In this document: positions 7,520-15,781 of the stretch, in pieces
Layout: every line of letters begins with the position of its first letter
Numbering within the stretch: the first letter of the stretch is position 1
NCBI RefSeq assembly: GCF_000382345.1
Contig: NZ_KB908134.1
Location: 1-33,969, forward strand
DNA length: 33,969 bases
Reading direction: 5' to 3'
Source: Massilia niastensis DSM 21313
Lineage (GTDB): Bacteria > Pseudomonadota > Gammaproteobacteria > Burkholderiales > Burkholderiaceae_D
Program-made: the position numbers and the translations under genes
The notes under the pieces: generated by a model
Database searches by the model: none
Seen by the model: only the letters and a program-made list of their open reading frames with translations
What the model was told of the DNA's origin: nothing

Positions 7520-10500
7520 TCACGCGCCGCCGCCGAACAGGGCGAGCTTCAGCTCGGTGATCGACCACCAGCTGCCGGAGGTGCCAAGCTGCTCGATGCG
7601 CAGGTAGCGCGCCGTCCTGCGGGCGAAGCTGATGGCGGTGGTCTGCCCCGGCTCGTTGCCATCGGCGACGTCGACCCAGGCCTGCCCGTCGTCCGACACC
7701 TGCACCTTGTAGCCGTGCGGGTAGTCGCCGCCATTGCCCGCGTTCAGGAACACCGAGTCGAAGGTCTTCGCAGCCTGCAGGTCGACCACGATCCATTGCC
7801 CCGGAACCTGCTGCTGGCCCGAGGTCCAGCGGGTGTTCGGATTCCCGTCCAGCATGTTGCCGGTCGCATCGCCCGAGGAAGCGCTGACCTTCCAGCCCGC
7901 GCGTGGCAGGTAGGGATCGACCGGGCTCGGGGGCGCCGGCACGGCGCCGTTGGCCCTGGTCGGATCGAGCGACACGGTGGCGCGCGCCGGCACCGTGGCC
8001 GAGCCGAGCACGGCGGAACCGTTGGTGAAGCGCACCGTGCGCGGCGTGTCGGTCGGATTCCATACCTGGGCGGTGTAGCCGCCGGCGTTGCGGTACACGG
8101 TGGCGGCCGGCCAGTCGAGCGCCCACACCTCGCTGGTGCGCTCGCCGAGGCTGGCCATGCTGTTGACGAACCAGTAGGCGTTGAAGGCCTCGTTGTACTG
8201 CAGGCGGCTGCCGTCGAACTTGGCCAGCACGGCCTGCGGGTCGCTCAGCGCCTGGAACGGCCAGATGATGTGCTCCCAGCTCCGCTCCGGGCCGCCGTTG
8301 TCGGCCACGAAGCCTTCGTACAGGCGCGCCGCCTTGGACTTGTCACGCCCATAGTAGGTCAGCCATTCGGCGGTCGGCAGCCAGTGGATGCCGTAGACGT
8401 AGGGCGCGTACGGACCTTCCTTGGGGTCGAAATAGGTTCGGTAGGCATACGACGAGCCGTATACCTGGCCCACGCCGGTGTGCGCGAATTCCGGCAGGCG
8501 GATGTCGCGGTCGTAGTCGAACCAGTAGTTCTCGATGGCGCGCTCCTCGGTCGTGAAACCGTAGATGCCGGCGTCGCGCATGACCGGATTGTCGGTCACG
8601 ACGCCCCACAGGTACTGGCCCAGCCAGCCGACCAGCGCCTCGCCCGCCGCCTCCTGGTTGTTGCCGTTCGGGTTGTCCCCGAAGCCGCCGGCCCAGGAAT
8701 GGCCCACATAGGGACTGAAGTTGCGGAACTGCGGGAACAGCGGATCGGTGCGCGACGGGCTCGCATAGTCGCGGATCAGGAGTTCGACCATCGGACCGTA
8801 GTCGCGCAGGAAGTCCTTGTCGTAGCTCGCCAGCACCGCGGCCGCGAAGGCGAAGTAGCCGTAGGTGAAGTGGTGGTCGGTCAAGCCCGTGTTCAGGCCG
8901 AACCCGGTATGGTAGGCCACCAGCGATCCCCAGCTGCGCACGTAGTGGAAATAGGTGCCGTGCTTCGTCTCGCCCGGGGTGTAGGAGAGCCAGTCGGTGA
9001 GGACCGGGCGCAGCTTGGCCAGGTAGGCGTCGCGGCGCACCCGGTCGCCCATCTGTTCCGCCACCAGGACCCCGGCCGCCAGCGGATGCAGCGCCTTGCC
9101 CTGCCAGTAGGGGTCGTTGATCATCAGGTTGCCGGACGTGCTCTGGTCGAGCTGGTCGAGGTAGGTGACCAGCTTCGCGCGCGAGTACTCCGGGTTGCGC
9201 GGCTCGACGAACTGCGGGATCAGGCCGTGGAAGCGGTCGACCGTGGTGAAGCTGTTGCCCTCGGCCACGCGGATCTCGCCGCGGATGCTCGGATAGCGAT
9301 ACGGCCCGGTGCGCGCCCCGGAGATCTTCCACTGGTGCGGCAGCAGCCCCATCAGCGTCTCGTTCGGGAAGCCCGGGCGTTTCAGTTCGGTGCTGCTGGC
9401 GAAGTCGGTGGTCACCTCGGCGCTGGCCTGGTCGTAGCGGTAGTCGACCCGGGTGCCGGTCACGAAGGCGTAGGCATTGCGCTGGAACGCGGACAGGTCG
9501 GAGGCCGCCGGCATGGTCGCCAGCGACAGGTAGTCCTGGCCGCCGCCGAGGGTGATCTTGATGGTGCCGCCGACGCGCAGGAAGCGGCTGCCGGCCGGGG
9601 CGAACACGCCATAGTAGCGGGTCGCGGTCTGCGGGTTCGGGGCTTCGTCGGTGCTGGCCAGTTCGATGCCGACCACGTCGCCGTCGTAAGTTGCCGTGTC
9701 GCCGTCCAGGATGGTGTTGCCGGCGCTGTCGAACAGGCGCACGATGTTGTAGGCGCTCAGCTGGACCCGGCCCGCCGTCGCGCCGAACGTGTTGTACACA
9801 TAGGGCGAACCCTGCACCAGGGTGCTGCGCATCTTGGCGCTGGCGTCGTCGCTCATGATGACGCTGACGGAATAGTCGCCATGGCCGTCGACCCTGGTCT
9901 GCATCCGGTCCGGCGCCACGCTCTCCGGCATCAGGTACAGGTCGGGCTGGCGCGCGGTCTCGATCGCGTTGCCGTCGCCGGTCACGAAGCCGGCGTCGAT
10001 GGTGGTCAGGGACAGGCCGTTGCGCGTGTACTTGCTGCGCAGCGGCAGCGTGACCAGGCCGCTGCCGCTGCCCAGGTTGCTGATCAGGAGCGATTGCCAC
10101 CAGTCGTTCGAGGCGATCGGCCATTTCACGCCTTCGGTCCGGTACTGCGGCGGCGGCGGTTCCGGCTGGCTCGAATCGTCGACTTCATAGCTGCCCTTGC
10201 CCACCACCACCTGGCTCGGCTGGGCCAGCGGCGGGATCGCGTGGAGCGGCTTCGGATCGCCGTCGCGCCACGGATACGCGCGCAGCTCGAACATGGAGTA
10301 GCCGTACTGGGTGGCGCGCTGGATGCCCTGCATCCGGACATGGCGGCCGTTCTCGTACAGCGGAGTGTTCTGCACCCCGCCGGTGGCGCCCAGGTTGCGG
10401 TACACGGTGCGCCAGTTCACGCCGTCGTTCGACACCTGCAGGTCGTAGGCGCGGGCGTGGGCGTCTTCCCAGTCCAGCTCCACGGCGCCGATCCACTGGC

Positions 10501-11215
10501 TGCTGCCCAGGTCGACCTGGACCCACTCGGTGTCGCGGTAGGCCGACGACCAGCGCGTCTGGCGGTCGTTGTCGTTGATGTTGGCCTCGAGGTAGTCGCG
10601 CGGCGTCAGGTTCGGATTGGCGCCGGGCTGCTGCGATTCGTTGGAGGAGGCGCGCACCGGCGCATGCAGGGCGATGTTCGGGCGCGTGCCGCCGCCCGGA
10701 TCGCCGCCGCTGCCGTAGACGCCCAGCTCGAAGATCGAGTAGCCGTAGCCGGTGGTGCGCTGGGTGCCGTGCACGCGCACATAGCGCGCCTCCGTGGCCA
10801 GGTTGAATTCGTTGACCAGCTGCTGGTTGTCATCCACCCCGCCGACCTTTTCCCAGGTCACCTCGTCGTCGGACACCTGCAGCTCGAAGGTGCGCGCGGA
10901 GGCGTTCTCCCACTGGACCACCACTTTCGTGATGCTGGCGCGCGCGCCCAGGTCCACGTACAGCCATTGCGGGTCCTTTTGATGGACGCTTTCCCAGCGC
11001 GACTGGAGCTGGCCGTCGACCGCCAGGTTCGGGGTCGCGCCGCCCTGCACCGAGGAAGCGAAAGCGGGTTTGCCCTGCGACAGCAGGGTGACCTGGGCCA
11101 GCGCCGCCGGCGCGTAGACCAGGTGCAGGGCCAGGGCCAGCGCGCCGAGCGCCGGCTTGCGGATCGCGCCTGCCACCTGGCGCGCGTGAGTATTGTCTTC
11201 GAAGTATGAAACCAC
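7520..11215 (-). CDS. Secreted GH81 endo-1,3-beta-glucanase with three F5/8-type C domains
   Basis: A 1231-residue secreted enzyme expected to cut beta-1,3-glucans (fungal walls, laminarin, callose). The signal peptide ends at about residue 40 (LHLVYAPAALAQ). Two discoidin/F5-8C domains follow at about 42-165 and 178-310, each with the TKVVVQWENA / GAVELDWEDA and VSDDEVTW / VSNDGVNW pattern; a third is at the C-terminus (about 1090-1231). Between them lies the GH81 catalytic region, with VKWPIASNDWWQSLL, TDHHFTYGYFAFAA (Asp780) and NNQEAAGEA (Glu855 and Glu859), matching the Asp plus two Glu four residues apart used by this family. GTG at 11215 was chosen because AAGGAG lies just before it; upstream residues look non-coding. 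The F5/8C domains probably bind polysaccharide. It is a single gene with no neighbouring glycan-uptake genes. Confidence 0.92.
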   Translation of the reverse strand: MVSYFEDNTHARQVAGAIRKPALGALALALHLVYAPAALAQVTLLSQGKPAFASSVQGGATPNLAVDGQLQSRWESVHQKDPQWLYVDLGARASITKVVVQWENASARTFELQVSDDEVTWEKVGGVDDNQQLVNEFNLATEARYVRVHGTQRTTGYGYSIFELGVYGSGGDPGGGTRPNIALHAPVRASSNESQQPGANPNLTPRDYLEANINDNDRQTRWSSAYRDTEWVQVDLGSSQWIGAVELDWEDAHARAYDLQVSNDGVNWRTVYRNLGATGGVQNTPLYENGRHVRMQGIQRATQYGYSMFELRAYPWRDGDPKPLHAIPPLAQPSQVVVGKGSYEVDDSSQPEPPPPQYRTEGVKWPIASNDWWQSLLISNLGSGSGLVTLPLRSKYTRNGLSLTTIDAGFVTGDGNAIETARQPDLYLMPESVAPDRMQTRVDGHGDYSVSVIMSDDASAKMRSTLVQGSPYVYNTFGATAGRVQLSAYNIVRLFDSAGNTILDGDTATYDGDVVGIELASTDEAPNPQTATRYYGVFAPAGSRFLRVGGTIKITLGGGQDYLSLATMPAASDLSAFQRNAYAFVTGTRVDYRYDQASAEVTTDFASSTELKRPGFPNETLMGLLPHQWKISGARTGPYRYPSIRGEIRVAEGNSFTTVDRFHGLIPQFVEPRNPEYSRAKLVTYLDQLDQSTSGNLMINDPYWQGKALHPLAAGVLVAEQMGDRVRRDAYLAKLRPVLTDWLSYTPGETKHGTYFHYVRSWGSLVAYHTGFGLNTGLTDHHFTYGYFAFAAAVLASYDKDFLRDYGPMVELLIRDYASPSRTDPLFPQFRNFSPYVGHSWAGGFGDNPNGNNQEAAGEALVGWLGQYLWGVVTDNPVMRDAGIYGFTTEERAIENYWFDYDRDIRLPEFAHTGVGQVYGSSYAYRTYFDPKEGPYAPYVYGIHWLPTAEWLTYYGRDKSKAARLYEGFVADNGGPERSWEHIIWPFQALSDPQAVLAKFDGSRLQYNEAFNAYWFVNSMASLGERTSEVWALDWPAATVYRNAGGYTAQVWNPTDTPRTVRFTNGSAVLGSATVPARATVSLDPTRANGAVPAPPSPVDPYLPRAGWKVSASSGDATGNMLDGNPNTRWTSGQQQVPGQWIVVDLQAAKTFDSVFLNAGNGGDYPHGYKVQVSDDGQAWVDVADGNEPGQTTAISFARRTARYLRIEQLGTSGSWWSITELKLALFGGGA

Positions 11216-11456
11216 GAGGAACTCCTTGATCAGATTGTGGGTGGCATTGCCGCGGCGCGCCCGGCCCGCGGTCCGGGGCGCCGGCAAAGTCGGCCCGAAC
11301 GGCCGCACGCAGGAACAAGACCGCGCTCGCGGCGGCGGCGCAGGTGGATCGCCTGTATTTACAGCACTCGGGTGCGGCAGATTCTACCCAAAAAAATATT
11401 GCCGTGTGGAATCTTTTTTGGCGGGCGCCGCCGCGCAGGCGGTCGGCCGTTCGCCG

Positions 11457-11462
11457 TATAAT
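11457..11462 (+). promoter_or_regulatory. TATAAT -10 box before the small secreted protein gene
   Basis: A perfect TATAAT lies 50 bp before the ATG at 11513. No good -35 is seen at the usual spacing. The 297-bp gap between the divergent glucanase gene and this gene otherwise holds only G/C-rich sequence and an A/T-rich patch at 11390-11419; I see no conserved RNA element in it. Confidence 0.4.
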
Positions 11463-11512
11463 CGCTGCGGCCATGCAACTGGCCGTGTATTCACCCATTC
11501 GAAAAGACCCAG

Positions 11513-11965
11513 ATGAAAGCCCTGCCCCTCGCCCTGCTGTTCCTCGCCTCCGGTTCCGCCCTCGCGGACGATGCGGCGATCCTGAAATGCCGCACCCTGG
11601 CCGACACCCCGGCGCGCCTGGCCTGCTACGACGCGATTCCCGTGGGCGCCCAGGCGGGCGCCGCGCCGGTCGCCGCGGCGCCCGTGCGCACGCCCGAACA
11701 GAGCTTCGGCCTGGAGGTTTCCAGGCTGCGCGAGGAACAGCCGAAGGCGATCGTCAGCACGATCAAGGGCGACTTCGAAGGCTGGGGGCCAGGCACCCAG
11801 TTCCGCCTGGCCAATGGCCAGGTCTGGCGCGTCGTCGACGGCAGCGAAGCGGTGCTGCCGCGCTCGAGCAACCCGAAGGTCACGATCGAGCGCAACGTGT
11901 TCGGCACGCTGTTCCTGAAGGTCGACGGCAGCAACAACTCGGCCAAGGTGCGCCGCGTCCAGTAG
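11513..11965 (+). CDS. Hypothetical small periplasmic protein with C-x-RLACYD motif
   Basis: A 150-residue protein with a clear Sec signal (MKALPLALLFLASGSALA). The mature start carries ILKCRTLADTPARLACYDAI, the two-Cys motif seen at the N-terminus of many periplasmic proteins, including the type VI secretion-associated VasI group, where the Cys pair is likely disulfide-bonded. The rest (about 70-150) has beta-rich sequence (TQFRLANGQVWRVVDGSEAV) that could be a small SH3-like or OB-like barrel. No type VI genes are nearby, so no secretion role is claimed. A MITE-like element begins 7 bp after its stop codon. Confidence 0.75.
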   Translation: MKALPLALLFLASGSALADDAAILKCRTLADTPARLACYDAIPVGAQAGAAPVAAAPVRTPEQSFGLEVSRLREEQPKAIVSTIKGDFEGWGPGTQFRLANGQVWRVVDGSEAVLPRSSNPKVTIERNVFGTLFLKVDGSNNSAKVRRVQ

Positions 11966-11971
11966 GACCGC

Positions 11972-12133
11972 CTAAGTACTCGAACAGAAATAAATGTGAG
12001 TTTTGGCGAACAGAACCGGATGCGGTGCGAGGCGGCGGCCGCGCCGCAGTGCGAGCACTGCCAGCGGGAGCCAGCGCAGCAACGCGCCGGTTATGGCAGC
12101 CAAAAACACATTTAGTTATGGGCGAGTACTTAG
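11972..12133. mobile_element. 162-bp MITE-like element with structured inverted ends
   Basis: Both ends read CTAAGTACTCG (11972-11982 and, inverted, 12123-12133). Inside these, the arms stay alike for about 45 bp (TAAATGTG, then TTTTGGC, then AACCGG in each arm), around a very G/C-rich core. Each arm also carries its own repeated word: CGAACAGAA twice on the left, CCATAA twice (inverted) on the right. It fills the gap between two genes; its right end contains the TAA stop codon of the MocR gene. It carries no coding frame, consistent with a non-autonomous transposable element. Confidence 0.6.
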
Positions 12134-13542
12134 ACCAGCGCGTCCCGGTATGGCGCCGGCTGGCGCGCCAGCAGCGCGGACAGGCGCCGCAGGGCGGCGC
12201 GCAGGCGCGCGCGTTCCTTGATGCTGCCGAGCGAGACCCGGATCGCATTCGGCGCCATCGGCCCGGGGCAGAACACCGCCGCCGGCGCCACCGCCAGGCC
12301 TTCCCGGCCCGCCACCCGCGCCAGCTCCTCCGAGGTCCAGTAGGCCGGCAGCTCCAGCCACAGGTGCAACCCGTCCTCCACCGCGCCCGGCCTGCCGGCC
12401 AGGATGTCGCGCGCCAGCTCCTGGCGCGCGCGCGCTTCGAGGCGCACGCCGTCCAGCAAACGCTGCGCCGAGCCGTCGTGGATCCACTGGGTGGCCAGCG
12501 CCGCCGTCAGCGGCGCCGCCATCAGCGCGAAGGCGCGCAGGGCGACCAGGAAGCGCTCCCGCGGCGCCGGGTCGGGGAACAGGCCGAAGGCGATGCGCAG
12601 GCCCGGCGTCAGGCATTTCGACAGGGTCGACACGTAGTACACGTGACCCGGCGCGATCCTGGCCAGCGGAAGCGGCGCGTCGCGCGCCAGCAGCCAGTAG
12701 GGGTCGTCCTCGATGATGCGGACGCCGTGGCGCACCGCCGCCGCCACGATCTCGCGCCGCCGCGCCATGGGCATGGTGCGCGTGCTCGGGTTCTGCAGGG
12801 TCCGATTCAGGTAGGCCAGGCGCGCGCCATGCTCGCGGCAGGCCCGCTCCAGGGCCTCGGGCAGCATGCCGTCGCCGTCGGCCTCGACCACCAGCAGGCG
12901 CCGCCCGAACTGCTGCGCCGCCGCGCGCAGGCCCGGATACACCGCCGGTCCGGTGACGATCGCAGCGCCCGGCTCCGACAGCGACAGCATCAGCGCCACC
13001 AGCGCCGCCTGGGCCCCCGGACAGACGACCACCTGCGCCGGATCGACCACGCCGAACATCGGCGCCAGCCAGGCCGCGCCGGCGCGCCGGTCCGGTTCGC
13101 TGCCGCCGCTCAGGTGGTAGGTCATCAGGAGTTCGTTATCGGCGCGCATCAGGACCTGCGCCAACCCCTGCCGCAGCAGCTCGCCGAAATCCACGTCCTC
13201 CGGGGACGGCGGGATGTTCATGCTCAGGTCCATCATCGGCATCGATTCCACCTTCGGCGCCGCCGCGTAGGTGCCGCGCGCGCCGCGCCCTTCGAGCAGC
13301 CGGCGGCGCCTGGCCTCGTCGTAGGCGCGCGTGACCGTGGTCAGGTCGACGTTCAGCTGCGCGGCCAGCCGGCGCTGCGGCGGCAGGCGCTCGCCGGGCC
13401 TGGGCGTCCCCTCAAGCAGGGCCTGCTCGATCGCGTCCGCGATTTGCAGGAAACGCGGGCCGCGTCCGGGCGCCAGGCCCGCCAGCCAGGCGGGGACCTC
13501 GTCTTGTATGGATCTCGCTTCGGATATTTTGTCACCATGCAT
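12130..13542 (-). CDS. MocR-type regulator (GntR HTH fused to aminotransferase fold)
   Basis: A 470-residue protein. Residues about 25-90 are a GntR winged helix (AIEQALLEGTPRPGERLPPQ, then VDLTTVTRAYDEARRRRLLE). Residues about 120-460 are a fold-type I aminotransferase domain with the PLP-binding lysine in VSTLSKCLTPGLRIAFG (Lys309) and VRIIEDDPYW, so PLP binding looks intact. MocR proteins sense amino-acid-like or PLP-linked ligands and usually control a divergent gene. Here the divergent neighbour is only a decayed cyoC/cyoD fragment. The start ATG 13542 is preceded by GGAAG. Its stop codon lies inside the terminal repeat of the MITE-like element, so the C-terminus may have been trimmed by that insertion. 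Confidence 0.88.
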   Translation of the reverse strand: MHGDKISEARSIQDEVPAWLAGLAPGRGPRFLQIADAIEQALLEGTPRPGERLPPQRRLAAQLNVDLTTVTRAYDEARRRRLLEGRGARGTYAAAPKVESMPMMDLSMNIPPSPEDVDFGELLRQGLAQVLMRADNELLMTYHLSGGSEPDRRAGAAWLAPMFGVVDPAQVVVCPGAQAALVALMLSLSEPGAAIVTGPAVYPGLRAAAQQFGRRLLVVEADGDGMLPEALERACREHGARLAYLNRTLQNPSTRTMPMARRREIVAAAVRHGVRIIEDDPYWLLARDAPLPLARIAPGHVYYVSTLSKCLTPGLRIAFGLFPDPAPRERFLVALRAFALMAAPLTAALATQWIHDGSAQRLLDGVRLEARARQELARDILAGRPGAVEDGLHLWLELPAYWTSEELARVAGREGLAVAPAAVFCPGPMAPNAIRVSLGSIKERARLRAALRRLSALLARQPAPYRDALV

Positions 13543-13631
13543 GGATTTTGCTTCCGATTAGACTAGCTCAACCCGCGCCAGGATTCCATACATCGCTGGC
13601 AGCGGACCCTGTAGATCCATGCAAGAACCGC

Positions 13632-13850
13632 GAAACCGCCCTGCTCCTGTTCAGCAGCGTCGCGTTCGCGGTCGCGATGCTGTACATGCAGCGCGACCGC
13701 CAGGCGGCCACCCTGCGCTGGCTGGCCGCCACCGGGGTGCCGGGCGCCGCCTTCATCGGGCTGGAACTGTATGAGTTCGCGGTGCTGCTGCACGAAGGCG
13801 CCGGGCCACAGGTCAGCGCCTTCCTGTCGGCCTGTTTCACCCTGGTCATG
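13632..13850 (+). pseudogene. cyoC: Internal fragment of cyoC (cytochrome bo3 oxidase subunit III)
   Basis: In one frame ETALLLFSSVAFAVAML, then GAAFIGLELYEFAVLLHEGA, then SAFLSACFTLV match the middle of CyoC/COX3 (helix III onward). The N-terminal two helices are missing, and after FTLV the expected GTHG-LHV and the remaining helices are absent; the sequence joins cyoD in another frame at about 13847-13850. It lacks most of the subunit and cannot be functional. No cyoA or cyoB is present. Confidence 0.75.
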
Positions 13851-14176
13851 GGAGCATCCGCAGCGACGCGGTCGGCCTGCTGCTGTCCCTGGTCCTGACC
13901 CTGGCCTCGTTCGGCGCCGTCATGTCGGGCCTGGTCCCGGCGGGCATGCGCTGGCCGGCCGTGGTCGTGCTGGCCATCGTCCAGCTGCGGGTCCAGCTGG
14001 TCTGGTTCCTGCACCTCGGGCGTGCGCAGGACCAGCGCGAGAACACCGTGGTGTTCCTGTGCAACGCCGCCCTGATCGCGATCGTGGTCGCGGGTTCCCC
14101 GTGGGTCATGCACAACGCGAACGTCAACAGGATGCCGATGACGGTCACCCCGGAACAGGCGCGCATGGCAGGATAA
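13847..14176 (+). pseudogene. cyoD: Fragment of cyoD (cytochrome bo3 oxidase subunit IV)
   Basis: This frame reads HGSIRSDAVGLLLSLVLTLA, then GLVPAGMRW, VQLVWFLHLGRAQDQREN, and GSPWVMHNANVNRMPM to a stop at 14174-14176. This is the three-helix CyoD protein from just after its N-terminal leader to its end. It has no start codon or ribosome-binding site of its own upstream, because it is joined directly to the cyoC piece; the first ATG is at 13922, inside the second half. An expressed peptide from there would lack the first helix. Confidence 0.75.
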
Positions 14177-14411
14177 GGGGCCGGATGGCGGTCCGGGGCC
14201 GGCATCGGGTACACTTGACGCCGGCTGGCTCAACCGCCATCCTAAGCATTCTGACAATATTTCCGCCAGGTCCCATCCGGCCCCGGCGGATTTCCGCATC
14301 CGCGGCCGGCCTACCCGTCGACTCGCGTTACGGACGAGCAATACCCAGGCCACGGGTCCGCCCGTGTACGCCATGGATTTCATCGACCGCCAACACCGAC
14401 AGGAACACAGC

Positions 14412-15302
14412 ATGACCAGCGCCGCCCCGACCACGCCACCGCGCATCGAATACATCCTCAACGCCAGCTGCCGCGCCGGCACCGGCATCGTGGCCGCCGT
14501 GGCGACCTTCCTCGCCGAGCGCGACTGCTATATCTGCGCCCTGGAACAGTTCGACGACGACTCCACCGAGCGCTTCTTCATGCGCGCCGTGTTCCGCCAG
14601 CAGGAAGCCTCGCCGCCGATCGACGACATCCGCCAGCAGTTCGCCGCCGAGGTGGCCTCGCGCCTGGAGATGCAGTGGAAGTTCCACGACCCGTCGGAGG
14701 CGGTCAGGACCGTGATCATGGTCTCGAAGGTCGACCACTGCCTGGACGACCTGCTGTACCGCCGCCGGAACGGCGAGCTGAACATGAATATCACGGCGGT
14801 GGTCTCGAACCACCTCGACCTGCGGCCGATGGTCGAGCGCGAAGGCATCCGTTTCGTGTTCCTGCCGGTCACGAAGGACAACAAGGCGCAGCAGGAAGCG
14901 CGCCTGCTCGAGATCGTCGAGGAGACCCGCACCGAGCTGGTGATCCTGGCGCGCTACATGCAGATCCTGTCCGACGAGCTGGCGCGCCGCCTGGCCGGGC
15001 GCTGCATCAACATCCACCACTCCTTCCTGCCCGGCTTCAAGGGCGCCAAGCCTTACCAGCAAGCCTTCGACCGGGGCGTCAAGCTGATCGGCGCGACCGC
15101 CCACTACGCCACGCCGGACCTGGACGAGGGCCCGATCATCGAGCAGGTGCTGACCCGGGTCGACCACAATTACCGGCCCGCCGAGCTGACCCGCGTCGGC
15201 CGCGACAACGAATGCATGGCGCTCGCCGCGGCCGTCAAGTTCCACATCGAGCGGCGCGTCTTCGTTGACGGGAACAAGACCATCGTGTTCCGCGGCCCCT
15301 GA
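14412..15302 (+). CDS. purU: Formyltetrahydrofolate deformylase
   Basis: A 296-residue enzyme that hydrolyses 10-formyl-THF to THF and formate, which balances the one-carbon pool and supplies formate for purine synthesis by PurT. Residues about 10-90 form an ACT domain (CRAGTGIVAAVATFLAERDC). The catalytic domain (about 95-290) has CINIHHSFLPGFKGAKPYQQ with Asn200 and His202, and LDEGPIIEQ with Asp238, the Asn-His-Asp triad at the spacing of the formyltransferase fold. ATG 14412 was chosen because AGGA lies 8 bp upstream; an ATG at 14364 would add 16 unrelated residues. Single gene; the 235 bp before it hold no clear RNA element. Confidence 0.95.
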   Translation: MTSAAPTTPPRIEYILNASCRAGTGIVAAVATFLAERDCYICALEQFDDDSTERFFMRAVFRQQEASPPIDDIRQQFAAEVASRLEMQWKFHDPSEAVRTVIMVSKVDHCLDDLLYRRRNGELNMNITAVVSNHLDLRPMVEREGIRFVFLPVTKDNKAQQEARLLEIVEETRTELVILARYMQILSDELARRLAGRCINIHHSFLPGFKGAKPYQQAFDRGVKLIGATAHYATPDLDEGPIIEQVLTRVDHNYRPAELTRVGRDNECMALAAAVKFHIERRVFVDGNKTIVFRGP

Positions 15303-15318
15303 GGCGCCGCCGCAGGGT

Positions 15319-15585
15319 TCAGCTGAAATCGTCGGCCGCGACGCCGTCCACGGCGATCAGGGTGTCGAGCCGGATGATTTCGCCGTTGTCCAGCGCGGCG
15401 TATTCCACGCCGTCGCGGCTGTACAGGTCGCGGATGCAGGCCAGCCGCGTCGTGCTCGCGCTGGCGACCTCGGCCACTTCGAGCGCCACCGGCGTGCGCT
15501 TCGTGGCGGCTGCTTCCAGCATGTCGTAGAACCCGCAGTTCACCGGGCGGTAGCCCTGCGCCCCGGGCGCCTCCTTTCCTCTCAT
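15319..15585 (-). CDS. Rof-like Rho-binding antiterminator
   Basis: An 88-residue cytoplasmic protein. YRPVNCGFYDMLEAAATKR, then IRDLYSRDGVEYAALDNGEI and IRLDTLIAVDGV match the small Sm-like barrel of Rof (YaeO), which binds the Rho hexamer near its primary RNA site and blocks termination. Length fits the family (about 80-90). The start ATG 15585 has GGAGG 6 bp upstream. It is convergent with purU and divergent from the secreted-protein operon. Confidence 0.8.
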   Translation of the reverse strand: MRGKEAPGAQGYRPVNCGFYDMLEAAATKRTPVALEVAEVASASTTRLACIRDLYSRDGVEYAALDNGEIIRLDTLIAVDGVAADDFS

Positions 15586-15667
15586 GTCATCCTCCGTGTC
15601 TGTCGCGTGGCTCCCTAGGATACAGCGAAGGAGGGGGAGCGGAGCTCTGTCTTTTGGCGGCCCCGGG

Positions 15668-15698
15668 ACCGGCGGTATCGCAAGCCGATACCGCCGGT
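15668..15698. repeat. 31-bp perfect inverted repeat in a divergent intergenic region
   Basis: ACCGGCGGTATCG (15668-15680), loop CAAGC, then the exact inverted copy (15686-15698). No T-run follows on either strand, so it is not a typical terminator, and it lies between two divergent start codons (15585 and 15782). It could be a REP-type repeat, an operator, or a 5' leader hairpin of the plus-strand operon. Confidence 0.65.
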
Positions 15699-15781
15699 GC
15701 GCCGGGGCGCTACCCGGCATCCGCCGGTTGCCAGGCGGGCCGGGGAGCCGCGATGATGGCGCACCCAACCACGGAGGACAT

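Noticed and set aside
6956..11209. A plus-strand reading frame open for over 1400 codons, opposite the glucanase gene
   Set aside because: It is an antisense shadow caused by strong G/C bias at third positions; its composition is Arg/Val/Ala/His-rich, shows no domain, and the minus-strand GH81 protein is unmistakable.
11216..11512. Riboswitch or small RNA in the gap upstream of the glucanase gene
   Set aside because: Only G/C-rich sequence and an A/T patch were seen, with no conserved motif or terminator-like hairpin that I could support.
14177..14411. Folate- or glycine-type riboswitch before purU
   Set aside because: No conserved aptamer core or paired stems were recognised. A TTGACG at about 14213 has no good -10 at proper spacing.
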